Below are positions 8,691 through 16,894 of a stretch of 29,742 nt of DNA, piece after piece. A model generated the notes under the pieces. That model was not told where the DNA came from. It worked only from the letters and a program-made list of their open reading frames with translations, and did not search any database. The DNA is from TMED109 sp015660425 (GTDB lineage: Bacteria; Pseudomonadota; Alphaproteobacteria; TMED109): assembly GCA_029936295.1 (NCBI GenBank), contig JAPYTH010000021.1, positions 1 to 29,742 of the forward strand. Reading direction: 5' to 3'. A program made the translations under genes and the position numbers. Position 1 is the first letter of the stretch; each line of letters opens with the position of its first letter.

Positions 8691-9344
8691 TTATAATGTA
8701 TGTTTTTTCGTTAACATTGTATTTAGTGTTGTATTTATAATATTTTCAATTTCAGTTTTATTTATTTCTTGCAATCTTAATGTTTGTATTAGACTGAATT
8801 GGGCTAGAATAAATTTTGCATAAAAAGTTGGATTAAGTTTTTTCGAGAACTTTCCATCTGCTTGCGCCGATTTTATATATTTTTCAAATTGTTTAAGTCT
8901 TTTAGTTTGGTATTTATCTATAATATTTAAAGTGATAGGGCCTAAATTATGCTTATTTAGAATGCTTCTTTGCAACAGGCATCCTTTAGCTTTCTGGGGT
9001 CTTTTAACATTAAGATAGTTATTATCATTAGTCAGATTTTTATTGCCGTCATTTAAAACTGCATCAAAATGATTAAATAAATGGTTTGGATATTTTTTAT
9101 AATTATTGTAATTAATATGGACTGGATCAGCGCTGATTTTTAAGTATTTTTTTAATACTTCCGCTTTTAATGCATCTTCATCACCAAATTCTATATAAAT
9201 ACCAGGTCTAGAGACATCGGCTAATATAGCAATTTTAGAAAGAGGGACATTATTAATTCCATAACTCCAATATTCATTCAATGCTATGTCTATAACATGC
9301 TGTCTATTTAATGTTTTTGGTCTGCCTACTGACCTTTTTAACAT
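8691..9344 (-). CDS. TetR/AcrR-family transcriptional regulator
   Basis: A 217-residue regulator with an N-terminal TetR DNA-binding domain (VGRPKTLN, then a helix-turn-helix with the LSKIAILADVSRPGIYIEF segment, residues about 15-60) and a divergent C-terminal ligand domain containing CLLQRS, a segment seen in the TetR_C subgroup near YdeS/RutR-like regulators. The start is supported by an AAAGG site 7-8 nt upstream. Two matching palindromes lie in the 103-bp region in front of it, consistent with self-repression. The dioxygenase and transporter genes follow 64 nt downstream on the same strand and are the likeliest targets. Confidence 0.85.
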   Translation of the reverse strand: MLKRSVGRPKTLNRQHVIDIALNEYWSYGINNVPLSKIAILADVSRPGIYIEFGDEDALKAEVLKKYLKISADPVHINYNNYKKYPNHLFNHFDAVLNDGNKNLTNDNNYLNVKRPQKAKGCLLQRSILNKHNLGPITLNIIDKYQTKRLKQFEKYIKSAQADGKFSKKLNPTFYAKFILAQFSLIQTLRLQEINKTEIENIINTTLNTMLTKKHTL

Positions 9345-9370
9345 ATTTAACCTTTTATAATGTGGTATTT

Positions 9371-9387
9371 TTCTGTAATATACAGAA
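9371..9387. promoter_or_regulatory. Palindrome 1 before the TetR gene, TGTA-N3-TACA type
   Basis: A perfect inverted repeat, TTCTGTA-ATA-TACAGAA, lies about 27 bp upstream of the TetR start codon. It shares the core TGTA-N3-TACA with a second palindrome 42 bp away (centre to centre, about four helical turns). This is the expected architecture for a TetR-family autoregulatory operator pair. Confidence 0.6.
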
Positions 9388-9410
9388 TATAATTGTTTTG
9401 TCTATTGCTT

Positions 9411-9431
9411 ATATATGTACATTACATATAT
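9411..9431. promoter_or_regulatory. Palindrome 2 before the TetR gene, TGTA-N3-TACA type
   Basis: A perfect 21-bp palindrome with 9-bp arms (ATATATGTA and TACATATAT) around CAT. It has the same TGTA-N3-TACA core as the palindrome at 9371-9387 and lies between the end of the reductase gene and the TetR gene, in the region that must hold the TetR promoter. It is probably an operator for the adjacent TetR regulator. Confidence 0.6.
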
Positions 9432-9447
9432 TTATATTTTTAAAAAC

Positions 9448-10371
9448 TTATTTTGGTGTTCCATCTTGATGTGGAGCTAAAGCTGCATACACAGCTTTAT
9501 GCATATAGGTGTTTATGCCATGCTTAGTACCTAACTTATCTATAGCTCCGTTTAAAGCAGAGGCTTCTAATTTCTCACCTTTTTCTAGAGCAGGCAAAGT
9601 AGATGCTTTCATGGCTTCAGGTAAAGAATCTAATTGTTTCATAGTAATTTCAACTTGGTTGTCAGGTAATATAATATTTTCAGCTTTAGCCACAGCAACT
9701 ACTTCTTCAGCTAAGTTTTTCATAAGAGTTCTTGTTACAGGATTAGACCTACATGGACCTAAAGGTAATCTTGTTAAGCAGTTTGCACCGGCTAATGTAC
9801 ATATCATAACTATTTTTTGCCATAAATCGCATTCTATATTTTTTGGAATAGCATTATTTATTCCAGATTCTTTACAGGCTTTTTGAAATGCTTTAATTCG
9901 AGGAGTAATTTCATTATTAAACTCTCCAAATTTTAACATTTGCATAGCAGAGTTATGACGTATGACGCCAGGTTTTTCAATAAGCGCACTAATTGCAGCA
10001 ACTCCACCTATAACATTATTACTTCCTAATATTCTTTGCATAATTTCAATATGTCCAATGCCATTTAGAAAAGGGATAACAGCAGTTTTTGGACCAACTA
10101 AAGGTTTTATTAAATTTGAAGAAGATTCTGTATCATAAGATTTTACACAAAATAGAACTATGTCCGCAATTTCAAAATCTGATGGGTCGTTACTTGCTTT
10201 TGCTGGGTGTATAATAATATCACCTAATTCACTGATTATTTTTAATCCATTTTCTTTAATAGCCTCTAAATGTTTGCCTCTTGCTATAAAAGCCACATCA
10301 TATCCAGCATTTGCAAGTCTAGCACCAAAATAACCGCCAACGCCTCCAGTACCCATAACAACAATCTTCAT
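9448..10371 (-). CDS. 2-dehydropantoate 2-reductase family (ApbA/PanE) protein
   Basis: An NADP-type ketoacid reductase of about 307 residues. It has the N-terminal Rossmann motif GTGGVGGYFGARLANAG, the catalytic lysine in the DLWQK motif, and the C-terminal LNGAIDKLG helix with an upstream glutamate. PanE reduces 2-dehydropantoate to pantoate, but this family includes many paralogues acting on other 2-keto acids, and no other pantothenate gene is nearby. An upstream TTG at 10377 would extend the frame by two codons. I chose the ATG at 10371 because GAGG (10379-10382) is then 7 nt away, whereas it would be only 1 nt from the TTG. The gene is divergent from the sulfur operon. Confidence 0.8.
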   Translation of the reverse strand: MKIVVMGTGGVGGYFGARLANAGYDVAFIARGKHLEAIKENGLKIISELGDIIIHPAKASNDPSDFEIADIVLFCVKSYDTESSSNLIKPLVGPKTAVIPFLNGIGHIEIMQRILGSNNVIGGVAAISALIEKPGVIRHNSAMQMLKFGEFNNEITPRIKAFQKACKESGINNAIPKNIECDLWQKIVMICTLAGANCLTRLPLGPCRSNPVTRTLMKNLAEEVVAVAKAENIILPDNQVEITMKQLDSLPEAMKASTLPALEKGEKLEASALNGAIDKLGTKHGINTYMHKAVYAALAPHQDGTPK

Positions 10372-10492
10372 ATTCAAACCTCTGCATTAAATTAATTTGA
10401 TTTTATATTTTATACTTCTATTAAAAAAAATTAAAGGTATTTATTATAATTTATAAATAAAATTAATTAATAATAATATAAATAATTATATA

Positions 10493-10520
10493 TTGACATA
10501 TTAGAAAAATATAATATGAT
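10493..10520 (+). promoter_or_regulatory. Promoter and SqrR/BigR-type operator of the sulfur operon
   Basis: A TTGACA -35 hexamer at 10493-10498 and a TATGAT -10 hexamer at 10515-10520 are 16 bp apart. A perfect inverted repeat CATATTA-N8-TAATATG (10497-10518) fills the space between them. The ATTA-N8-TAAT core has the same spacing as the ATTC-N8-GAAT operator described for SqrR. Only 5 nt separate the -10 from the ArsR start codon, so the transcript may be leaderless. Confidence 0.6.
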
Positions 10521-10525
10521 TAGGT

Positions 10526-10834
10526 ATGGATAATATTGAGTTAAATTTAAAACAAATTGAAAATAAAGTTGAAAAAGCTACTAATTTTTTAAAATTATTT
10601 TCAAATAAAACTAGGATATTAGTCCTATGTAATTTAGTTAATGGAAGAAAAACAGTCAACGAATTAGCTTTACTAATAAATGTTAAGCAATCTGCCTTAT
10701 CTCAACATTTAGCAAAAATGCGCGTAGATCAAATATTATCTACTCAAAGATCAGGTAAGTATATTTATTATAAAATACAAGATCCAAGTGTTCAAAATAT
10801 TATACAAATATTGTATGAAAGGTTTTGTAAATAA
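10526..10834 (+). CDS. SqrR/BigR-type persulfide-sensing ArsR-family repressor
   Basis: A 102-residue ArsR-fold regulator with a helix-turn-helix containing QSALSQHLAKMR. Two cysteines, C35 (VLCNL) and C101 (ERFCK), are 66 residues apart, the same spacing as the redox pair C41/C107 of Rhodobacter SqrR. SqrR and BigR release DNA when persulfides link these cysteines, and they control sulfide/persulfide detoxification genes. The genes downstream (rhodanese, TauE/SafE exporter, persulfide dioxygenase) are that regulon. No metal-binding ArsR motif (CxC) is present, which argues against an arsenic or metal sensor. The palindrome inside its promoter suggests autoregulation. Confidence 0.88.
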   Translation: MDNIELNLKQIENKVEKATNFLKLFSNKTRILVLCNLVNGRKTVNELALLINVKQSALSQHLAKMRVDQILSTQRSGKYIYYKIQDPSVQNIIQILYERFCK

Positions 10835-10874
10835 CTAATATATATTATATATAACTAATATGAGGAGTTTATAA

Positions 10875-11393
10875 ATGAATATTAATAATATAAGTGTGGA
10901 TAATTTACGTAGTGAAAACCCGACAGAAACTTTGATAATTGATGTAAGAGAACCGAATGAATATAATGCCGAACATATTATAGGCTCAATAAATATATCT
11001 TTATCAAAAATAGATATTGATAAAATTAATCAACTTAAAACAAATAAAAATAAGATTATATTATATTGCCAGTCTGGAAGAAGGTCTTTAGAGGCGTATA
11101 ATAAAATAATCAATACTTATAATCCTAACCTTTATAATTTAGAAGGAGGTATTAATTTATGGAAAGAAAAATCATATCCAACTAATTTCATGAAAAAGCT
11201 GTTACCTTTAGAGAGGCAAACTCAGATAGCAATGGGATCTTTATTATTAATAGGGATTATACTTAGTATTTTTATTAATCCTTATTGGTTATTATTATCG
11301 TCTATAATTAGTTTAGGCCTTATCAATGCTGGAATTACAGGTTGGTGTGGACTGGGAATTTTCATAGCTAAAATGCCCTGGAATAAAGTGTAA
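10875..11393 (+). CDS. Rhodanese with C-terminal membrane domain (YgaP-like sulfurtransferase)
   Basis: A 172-residue protein with a rhodanese domain at about 5-105. The active-site loop is CQSGRRS with catalytic C65. Two C-terminal hydrophobic helices form a DUF2892-type domain (about 113-165, containing GWCGLG). Length and architecture match E. coli YgaP, a membrane-anchored sulfurtransferase with its rhodanese domain in the cytoplasm. It would move persulfide sulfur between low-molecular-weight thiols and acceptors such as cyanide or sulfite. It has a GAGGAG ribosome binding site, and its stop codon overlaps the start of the exporter gene by 1 nt. Confidence 0.88.
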   Translation: MNINNISVDNLRSENPTETLIIDVREPNEYNAEHIIGSINISLSKIDIDKINQLKTNKNKIILYCQSGRRSLEAYNKIINTYNPNLYNLEGGINLWKEKSYPTNFMKKLLPLERQTQIAMGSLLLIGIILSIFINPYWLLLSSIISLGLINAGITGWCGLGIFIAKMPWNKV

Positions 11394-12190
11394 TGATAAT
11401 AATAGGATATTTTTTATCAAGTATTATGGGGTTTGTGTTAGGAAGTATAGGGGCAGGGGGCTCAATTTTAATATTACCTATACTAGTATATTTTATTGGT
11501 ATTAGCCCTACACTATCAACCAGTTATTCATTAATTATTGTTGGTGTTACAGCTTTAATAGGTAGTCTTGGATATATTAAAAATAAGAAAATTAATTTTT
11601 CTGTAGCTTTAATTTTTGCTCTACCTTCATTAATAACTGTTTATATGACTAGAAGATATTTTCTTCCAATTTTACCCGATGATATAAATTTATTTAATAT
11701 ACTTATAACTAAAGACCTTTTCATTATGATATTATTTTCTTTGTTGATGATTATTTCAGCATTATTAATGATAAAAACAAAAGAAAATAAAACTAGCTCT
11801 GAAATAAACAAATCTAAATTTTTTAAAAATATTGTTATTATTTTTGAAGGCATTGCAGTTGGTTTTTTTACTGGAATAATAGGAGCAGGAGGAGGCTTCT
11901 TAATTATACCTGCACTGGTAGTCTTTTCCGGTCTAGATATGAAAACTGCAGTAGGAAGTTCTCTTTTTATAATTTTTCTTAAATCTTTTTTTGGTTTTAT
12001 AGGCGATTATCAATCTGGCGTAATTATTGATACCAATTTATTAATTGGACTTTTCGGCTTTACTATTTTTGGTATGTTAGTAGGTTTGAGTATCTCTAAA
12101 AATTTAAAATCTGATATACTTAAAAAAGCTTTTGGTTGGTTCACCTTGTTTGTTGCTTTTTCTATTATTGTAAAGGAGGCTATACTATGA
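11393..12190 (+). CDS. TauE/SafE-family sulfite/organosulfur exporter
   Basis: An integral membrane protein of 265 residues with about eight hydrophobic segments and the internal repeat typical of the TauE/SafE (DUF81) family: GSIGAGGS near 18-25 and GIIGAGGGFL in the second half. Family members export sulfite, sulfoacetate or related anions. Between a persulfide sulfurtransferase and a persulfide dioxygenase, the likely cargo is sulfite (the dioxygenase product) or thiosulfate. The start overlaps the rhodanese stop, and the stop overlaps the next start (ATGA), so the genes are translationally coupled. Confidence 0.87.
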   Translation: MIIIGYFLSSIMGFVLGSIGAGGSILILPILVYFIGISPTLSTSYSLIIVGVTALIGSLGYIKNKKINFSVALIFALPSLITVYMTRRYFLPILPDDINLFNILITKDLFIMILFSLLMIISALLMIKTKENKTSSEINKSKFFKNIVIIFEGIAVGFFTGIIGAGGGFLIIPALVVFSGLDMKTAVGSSLFIIFLKSFFGFIGDYQSGVIIDTNLLIGLFGFTIFGMLVGLSISKNLKSDILKKAFGWFTLFVAFSIIVKEAIL

Positions 12191-13041
12191 AAGTTAAATA
12201 TTTTTACGACACAGAAACATCTACTTTTAGTTATTTGATAATTGATTCAGATACTTCAAAATGTGCAATTATTGATTCTGTCCTTGATTACAATATATAT
12301 ACTGGAAAGTTTGAAACAAGTAATGCAGATAAGATAATTAAGTATATTAAAAATAATAATTTAAAATGCGAATGGATATTAGAAACTCATATCCATGCTG
12401 ATCATATTACAGCTGCATGTTATTTAAAATCTAAACTTAATGCTAAAATTGGTGTTGGAATAGGTGTTAAAACTATTATTAATTATTGGGTTAATATTTT
12501 TAATCTTAATAAACAGGTTTCAGCAGAAGGAGAACATTTTGATAAGTTATTCCATGATAATGAAATAATTCAAATTGGTAATTTAGATATTAAAGTTCTT
12601 TCTACACCAGGTCATACACCTAGCTGTGTTTCTTATTTTGTAGAAAACACAATATTTGTTGGAGATACATTGTTTATGCCTAGTACTGGAACTGCAAGAG
12701 CAGATTTTCCTGGAGGAAGTGCATCGACTTTATATAGTTCTATTAAAAGAATATTAGATTTGCCTTCTAATACTAAAATTTATATTTGTCATGATTATCC
12801 GGAAAATTCAGGAGAAGAGCAATGCTTAAGTACAGTGGAAATTCAAAACAAAAATAATATTTTGATTAATAAAAAAATTTCTTTATCTGAATTTATTAAA
12901 TTAAGAAACAAAAAAGATGCTGGAAAAGAGCCTCCAAAATTAATTTACCCATCAATTCAAGTCAATATTAGGAATGGTGATTTTGGTGAACAAGAAAGTA
13001 ATGGTAAGCAATATATAAAAATACCAATTAATTCTTATTAA
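12187..13041 (+). CDS. ETHE1/Blh-type persulfide dioxygenase (metallo-beta-lactamase fold)
   Basis: A protein of 284 residues from the ATG at 12187. An in-frame extension to 12136 exists, but a strong AAAGGAGG site 7 nt before 12187 and the ATGA overlap with the exporter fix the start. The metallo-beta-lactamase ligands are visible as HIHADH (68-73), PGHTPSC, VGDTLF and CHDYP. Sequence and operon context match the Blh/PDO persulfide dioxygenases of BigR operons, which oxidise glutathione persulfide to sulfite with a single Fe(II). Glyoxalase II shares the fold, but the context favours persulfide dioxygenase. Confidence 0.88.
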   Translation: MKVKYFYDTETSTFSYLIIDSDTSKCAIIDSVLDYNIYTGKFETSNADKIIKYIKNNNLKCEWILETHIHADHITAACYLKSKLNAKIGVGIGVKTIINYWVNIFNLNKQVSAEGEHFDKLFHDNEIIQIGNLDIKVLSTPGHTPSCVSYFVENTIFVGDTLFMPSTGTARADFPGGSASTLYSSIKRILDLPSNTKIYICHDYPENSGEEQCLSTVEIQNKNNILINKKISLSEFIKLRNKKDAGKEPPKLIYPSIQVNIRNGDFGEQESNGKQYIKIPINSY

Positions 13042-13076
13042 ATTAAAAGTTAACACTATAAATAAAGGTTTAAATA

Positions 13077-13946
13077 GTGAAGTTTAATTTTAAAAAAATA
13101 AAATTTTCTTATGAGGTTAAGAAAAAAGAGTGGGTAGGTAATGGTTTTTATGTACATGGATTACTTAGGCCTACTTTAGAATTAAATAAATATATTAGTC
13201 CATTTATATTAATGGATTATGCCTCGCCTATGGTGTTTGAAAAGTCAAAAGATACTAGAGGAGTTGGAGAACATCCTCATAGAGGTTTTGAAACGGTTAC
13301 TTTTGCTTATCAAGGTGAAATTGAACATAGAGATTCATCTGGCGGTGGTGGTGTTATTAAATCAGGAGATATTCAATGGATGACTGCTGGCAAGGGAATA
13401 GTTCATGATGAGTTCCATTCAAAAAAATTTACTCAAATAGGGGGCATATTTGAAATGGTTCAACTTTGGATAAATTTGCCCAAAAAATTTAAAATGACTA
13501 ACCCAAAGTATCAAGAAATACAGAAAAAAAATATACCAAGTTGTATAATAGGTAATGAAACAAAATTAAGGATTATTGCTGGGGAATACCTTGGTAAAAA
13601 AGGACCAGCTTCAACTTATACTGAAGTAAATATATATGATATTAATAGTAAGTATGGAGAAGATATTAAGCTAAAATTTAAAGTTGGTAGCAATACAATT
13701 ATTCTAATTATGAAGGGTGATATTTTAATAAATAATAAAAAATATCAAGATCAATATGTACTAATCTTTGGGCGAGAATTTGAAAACATCCATTTTAAAG
13801 TGTCAAAAGATTTTAAAGGGTTAATTTTAAATGGAGATCCAATTGATGAGCCTATTGAAGCTTATGGACCATTTGTAATGAATACTAAGCAAGAAATAAA
13901 TGAAGCTATAAGCGATTTTCAAAATGGAAAAATGGGTCGCTTATAA
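13077..13946 (+). CDS. Pirin-family cupin protein
   Basis: A bicupin of 289 residues. The N-terminal cupin carries the pirin iron-site residues in EHPHRGFETVT (two histidines) and GIVHDEF (histidine and glutamate). Bacterial pirins act as quercetinases or redox-linked regulators; the substrate here is unknown. The start is a GTG at 13077 with AAAGG 9 nt upstream. It follows the persulfide dioxygenase by 35 nt on the same strand and may be the last gene of the sulfur operon. Confidence 0.85.
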   Translation: MKFNFKKIKFSYEVKKKEWVGNGFYVHGLLRPTLELNKYISPFILMDYASPMVFEKSKDTRGVGEHPHRGFETVTFAYQGEIEHRDSSGGGGVIKSGDIQWMTAGKGIVHDEFHSKKFTQIGGIFEMVQLWINLPKKFKMTNPKYQEIQKKNIPSCIIGNETKLRIIAGEYLGKKGPASTYTEVNIYDINSKYGEDIKLKFKVGSNTIILIMKGDILINNKKYQDQYVLIFGREFENIHFKVSKDFKGLILNGDPIDEPIEAYGPFVMNTKQEINEAISDFQNGKMGRL

Positions 13947-13960
13947 AATATAAATTTTAG

Positions 13961-14032
13961 TTAATAATAGTTTTGTCCTTCTTCTGCAAATTGTTCTGCA
14001 GTAGCTTTACCTATTCTGCCACCACCTCCTGT
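13961..14032 (-). pseudogene. Remnant of an SDR dehydrogenase gene (N-terminal cofactor-binding segment)
   Basis: Read on the minus strand, this stretch encodes TGGGGRIGKATAEQFAEEGQ followed by three residues and a stop. It matches the cofactor-binding segment of the intact SDR at 16895-17659 (TGGGGGIGRATAERFAEEGA) at about 16 of 20 positions. There is no start codon or preceding strand in frame, and nothing recognisable follows. The nucleotide match is only moderate, so it derives from a different SDR rather than a recent copy. A plus-strand 61-codon frame across the same bases is therefore unlikely to be real. Confidence 0.7.
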
Positions 14033-14166
14033 TTTGGTATTTTAATTGATTCTAGCTTTTCTGAATATGTAAATTCTAATAATCTCAAAAAATATTTTGG
14101 ATATTTTATAGATATATTATCTTTTGTTATTATAATTAATGAAAGTATTAATAATTAGAAATATGT

Positions 14167-14835
14167 ATGATTAAAAAATCAAAAAAAGATGAGGCAATTC
14201 TACTTCTTAAAGGTGCATATACTTTAAAAACACCAGAAGATAGTGTGATTTATTATAAGGGTTTTTCAAAACTTTATGATACAACATATGTTGAAGAATT
14301 AGCTTATATATATCCTAAAGGTGTAGCGTTAGAATTATTTAATAATTATGATGGAAATGGAAATATTTGTGATATAGGGTGTGGAACTGGTTTAGTAGGA
14401 GAGGAGTTATATTCTCTTAATTCTAATTTTGTTATAGATGGTATAGATATTTCACCAGATATGATCAGTGTTGCAAAAGAAAAAAATCTTTATAGAAACT
14501 TGTATGAAATTGATCTTACTCAACCAATACTAAATGTTCCTAAAAATTATTCAGCATTAATAAGTTCAGGAACGTTTACTCATGGTCATTTAGGACCAGA
14601 AGTTTTAGTAAGTTTATTATCTATTTGTAAAGAAGACGCTATATTAACTATTGGTATAAATGCCCTTTATTATCACAAAAAAGGTTTTGAAAAAGTATTA
14701 AAGAAATTAGAATTAGAAAATAAGATAAGAATGATTAAGGTTTCAAGTATACCTATTTATTCTAGTAAAGATAAGACTCAGAATGAAGAAAACCAATTAG
14801 CTATTATTTGTACATTTTCTAAAATTAATAGTTAA
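14167..14835 (+). CDS. Class I SAM-dependent methyltransferase
   Basis: A 222-residue protein with the SAM-binding motif I DIGCGTG at 69-75, the acidic residue after the second strand (IDGIDIS), and a SGTFTHGHLG segment where the fourth strand is expected. It resembles small-molecule or Williams-Beuren-type methyltransferases with a Methyltransf_25/11 domain. The substrate is unknown. No strong ribosome binding site precedes the ATG. The gene is convergent with the 3-hydroxyacyl-CoA dehydrogenase-like gene, and their stop codons overlap. Confidence 0.8.
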   Translation: MIKKSKKDEAILLLKGAYTLKTPEDSVIYYKGFSKLYDTTYVEELAYIYPKGVALELFNNYDGNGNICDIGCGTGLVGEELYSLNSNFVIDGIDISPDMISVAKEKNLYRNLYEIDLTQPILNVPKNYSALISSGTFTHGHLGPEVLVSLLSICKEDAILTIGINALYYHKKGFEKVLKKLELENKIRMIKVSSIPIYSSKDKTQNEENQLAIICTFSKINS

Positions 14836-15803
14836 ATATTAATTTTAGGTTTTATATTTAAAAGTTTTGTAATTTTAACAAAATTTCTTAATTTTTCTTC
14901 TTGATATTTTTCTATATTAATATTTTTCCAATCCATAAATCCGCTTTGTGAAGAAAGCCCTAAATGTTTGTTCTTTATATGTTTTTTTACAATACTTGGG
15001 GAAGAGAATCTTTTTGTTTTCATGGATTTAGTCATATAGTTGCTTGCGTTATAAAGAGTATCAATACCTCCCCAATCAATAAATTCTAATAATCCTAATA
15101 TTGCAAATCTAAGCCCAAATCCATAGATAACAGATTTATCTATATCCTTGGAAGTTGCTATACCTTCTTCAAATATTCTTGCAGCTTCATTCATAGCTAA
15201 ACTTTGTATCCTTGGCACAATATAGCCAGGTGAAGGTTTACATAATATAGGTACTTTCCCAATATCAGTGAATAAATCATATATTTTTTTTATATTTTTT
15301 TTATTGGTTTCTTTACATGGAGATATTTCTATTAAAGGCATTAAATAGGGTGGGTTTAACCAATGAGCATTTAAAAAGCGTTCAGGAAATTTAGTATATT
15401 TTGCTAATTCAGTGCTAAGTATAGTAGATGTAGTAGATGAAATAATAGTTTTTTTGTTTGTTGTATCACTTAATAATTTAAGAATATTTTTTTTAATTTT
15501 TATCTTTTCAGGAACACACTCAAATATAATATTTGCAGAGCTTAGAGTCTTACTATTATCCAAATAAGGCATAATTGTAATATTTTTAAGTATCTTTTTT
15601 ATATAACCTTTTTTAATTAGATCAATATTATTTAATATTTTTAAATTATTATTGATAGCATCTTTAGTTCTTTTTAGAAATAGAGCAAAGTCTTTATCTG
15701 TTCTTTTTTTTGCATCTAATAAATAGATAGAATACCCAGCTAAAGCGAACGTAATCGCTATACCTTGTCCCATTCTTCCACAACCAACAATTACAATTTT
15801 CAT
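14832..15803 (-). CDS. 3-hydroxyacyl-CoA dehydrogenase family protein
   Basis: A stand-alone NAD-dependent dehydrogenase of 323 residues. It has a Rossmann motif GCGRMGQGIA at 7-16, a CVPE motif at 96-99, STTST near 123-127, the catalytic histidine in NAHWLNPP (H147) and glutamate in PLIEI (E159), followed by the C-terminal helical domain. Family members include 3-hydroxybutyryl-CoA, L-gulonate and carnitine dehydrogenases; I cannot choose between them. It overlaps the opine dehydrogenase-like gene by 4 nt, so the two are co-translated. Confidence 0.78.
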   Translation of the reverse strand: MKIVIVGCGRMGQGIAITFALAGYSIYLLDAKKRTDKDFALFLKRTKDAINNNLKILNNIDLIKKGYIKKILKNITIMPYLDNSKTLSSANIIFECVPEKIKIKKNILKLLSDTTNKKTIISSTTSTILSTELAKYTKFPERFLNAHWLNPPYLMPLIEISPCKETNKKNIKKIYDLFTDIGKVPILCKPSPGYIVPRIQSLAMNEAARIFEEGIATSKDIDKSVIYGFGLRFAILGLLEFIDWGGIDTLYNASNYMTKSMKTKRFSSPSIVKKHIKNKHLGLSSQSGFMDWKNINIEKYQEEKLRNFVKITKLLNIKPKINI

Positions 15804-16873
15804 TTTTTACCGTTTAATATTTTTTTTAATTTAGTAATGCTTATATTATTAATTTTAAGATTTTTAAGAGTTCTTCCTGTTTTTTTAATATCTTCACCTA
15901 ATATCTCTGAACTGATATCTAAAAGGCTTGAAGTTATAGGGACTTTCATATTTAATTTCTCAGCTATAGAATACATAAATGCTAGTCCTTCTTTTATATC
16001 TTCAATAATATATCTGTGTTTTTGCAAATCTATATGTTCTCGCCAGTCTTGTGATGATACGAGTTTATCATGAGCTAAATTCCCATACATCCATTTTATT
16101 CCTTTATTTTTATAATGATCCTTAATTGGAAAATGCGGAGATTTATAATTTAATTTTTTTCTTAAATTAATTCTTTCATTATCCAAAGCAAAAATTATTT
16201 TTAGTATGCTTTTTTGAGTTCCTTCATTATGAATATCCCATTTAGAGAAATGTTCTAGAGGTCCTGTGTTTAAAATTATTAAGGGAGGGTGAATAATAGG
16301 TCCAGCATTCATTAATGCAGCTGATAAAATATCTCCACAATATTCTATGCATGGATATATTTGCTTAAGTTTTCTTATAATTTTTTTAGGCTTATTATTT
16401 GGATATATACCTGTAGGAAGTTTAGAAGCTCTAGTAGTAATAGCTACAGTATTTATATTTTTTTTTCTGGTTAAATATGGAAGTGTTCCTGACTCAGCAT
16501 AATAAACATTTTTATTTTTACAGTTGTTAGCGAATATCCAGGACCCAAAACTTCCAGGCGGTAAAAAAACAATTTGTTCTTTTTTTAAAAGGGGGCCGAT
16601 TTTTTTTGCAATTTCTTTATGTGTAAATGCTGGTAATAATATTATAACTACTTCAGAATTTTTTATTGCTATATTTATAGATTTGCAAATTTGATGGATC
16701 TTAATTTTATTTTTAGTATTTTTATCCTGTATTATAATAATATTTTTCTTTTTAATAAGAGCATTCGTGGATTCTTTTGAACGTTGCCAAAAATATATTT
16801 CATGTCCTTGATATGTTAAGTCTGCGGCGGCAGCATAACCTCCATTACCTCCTCCAATTATAGCTATTTTCAT
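15800..16873 (-). CDS. Octopine/nopaline (opine) dehydrogenase-family protein
   Basis: A 357-residue NAD(P)-dependent oxidoreductase with a Rossmann motif GGGNGGYAAAADL at 7-19 and the opine dehydrogenase helical domain. The conserved catalytic segment GPIIHPPLIILNTG includes His195 and Asn202. Opine dehydrogenases reversibly condense an amino acid with a 2-keto acid; catabolic members release both. It is the middle gene of a three-gene minus-strand operon (21 nt after the SDR, 4-nt overlap with the next) and has a GAGG ribosome binding site. The substrate is unknown. Confidence 0.82.
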   Translation of the reverse strand: MKIAIIGGGNGGYAAAADLTYQGHEIYFWQRSKESTNALIKKKNIIIIQDKNTKNKIKIHQICKSINIAIKNSEVVIILLPAFTHKEIAKKIGPLLKKEQIVFLPPGSFGSWIFANNCKNKNVYYAESGTLPYLTRKKNINTVAITTRASKLPTGIYPNNKPKKIIRKLKQIYPCIEYCGDILSAALMNAGPIIHPPLIILNTGPLEHFSKWDIHNEGTQKSILKIIFALDNERINLRKKLNYKSPHFPIKDHYKNKGIKWMYGNLAHDKLVSSQDWREHIDLQKHRYIIEDIKEGLAFMYSIAEKLNMKVPITSSLLDISSEILGEDIKKTGRTLKNLKINNISITKLKKILNGKK

Positions 16874-16894
16874 ATTTACCTCATAAATATTTTA

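Noticed and set aside
9509..9886. 125-codon frame opposite the PanE/ApbA gene
   Set aside because: It lies entirely antisense to a well-supported reductase gene and its product has no recognisable features.
13973..14158. Plus-strand 61-codon frame after the pirin gene
   Set aside because: It overlaps a minus-strand SDR remnant, has a low-complexity Ser/Phe-rich product, and shows no ribosome binding site.
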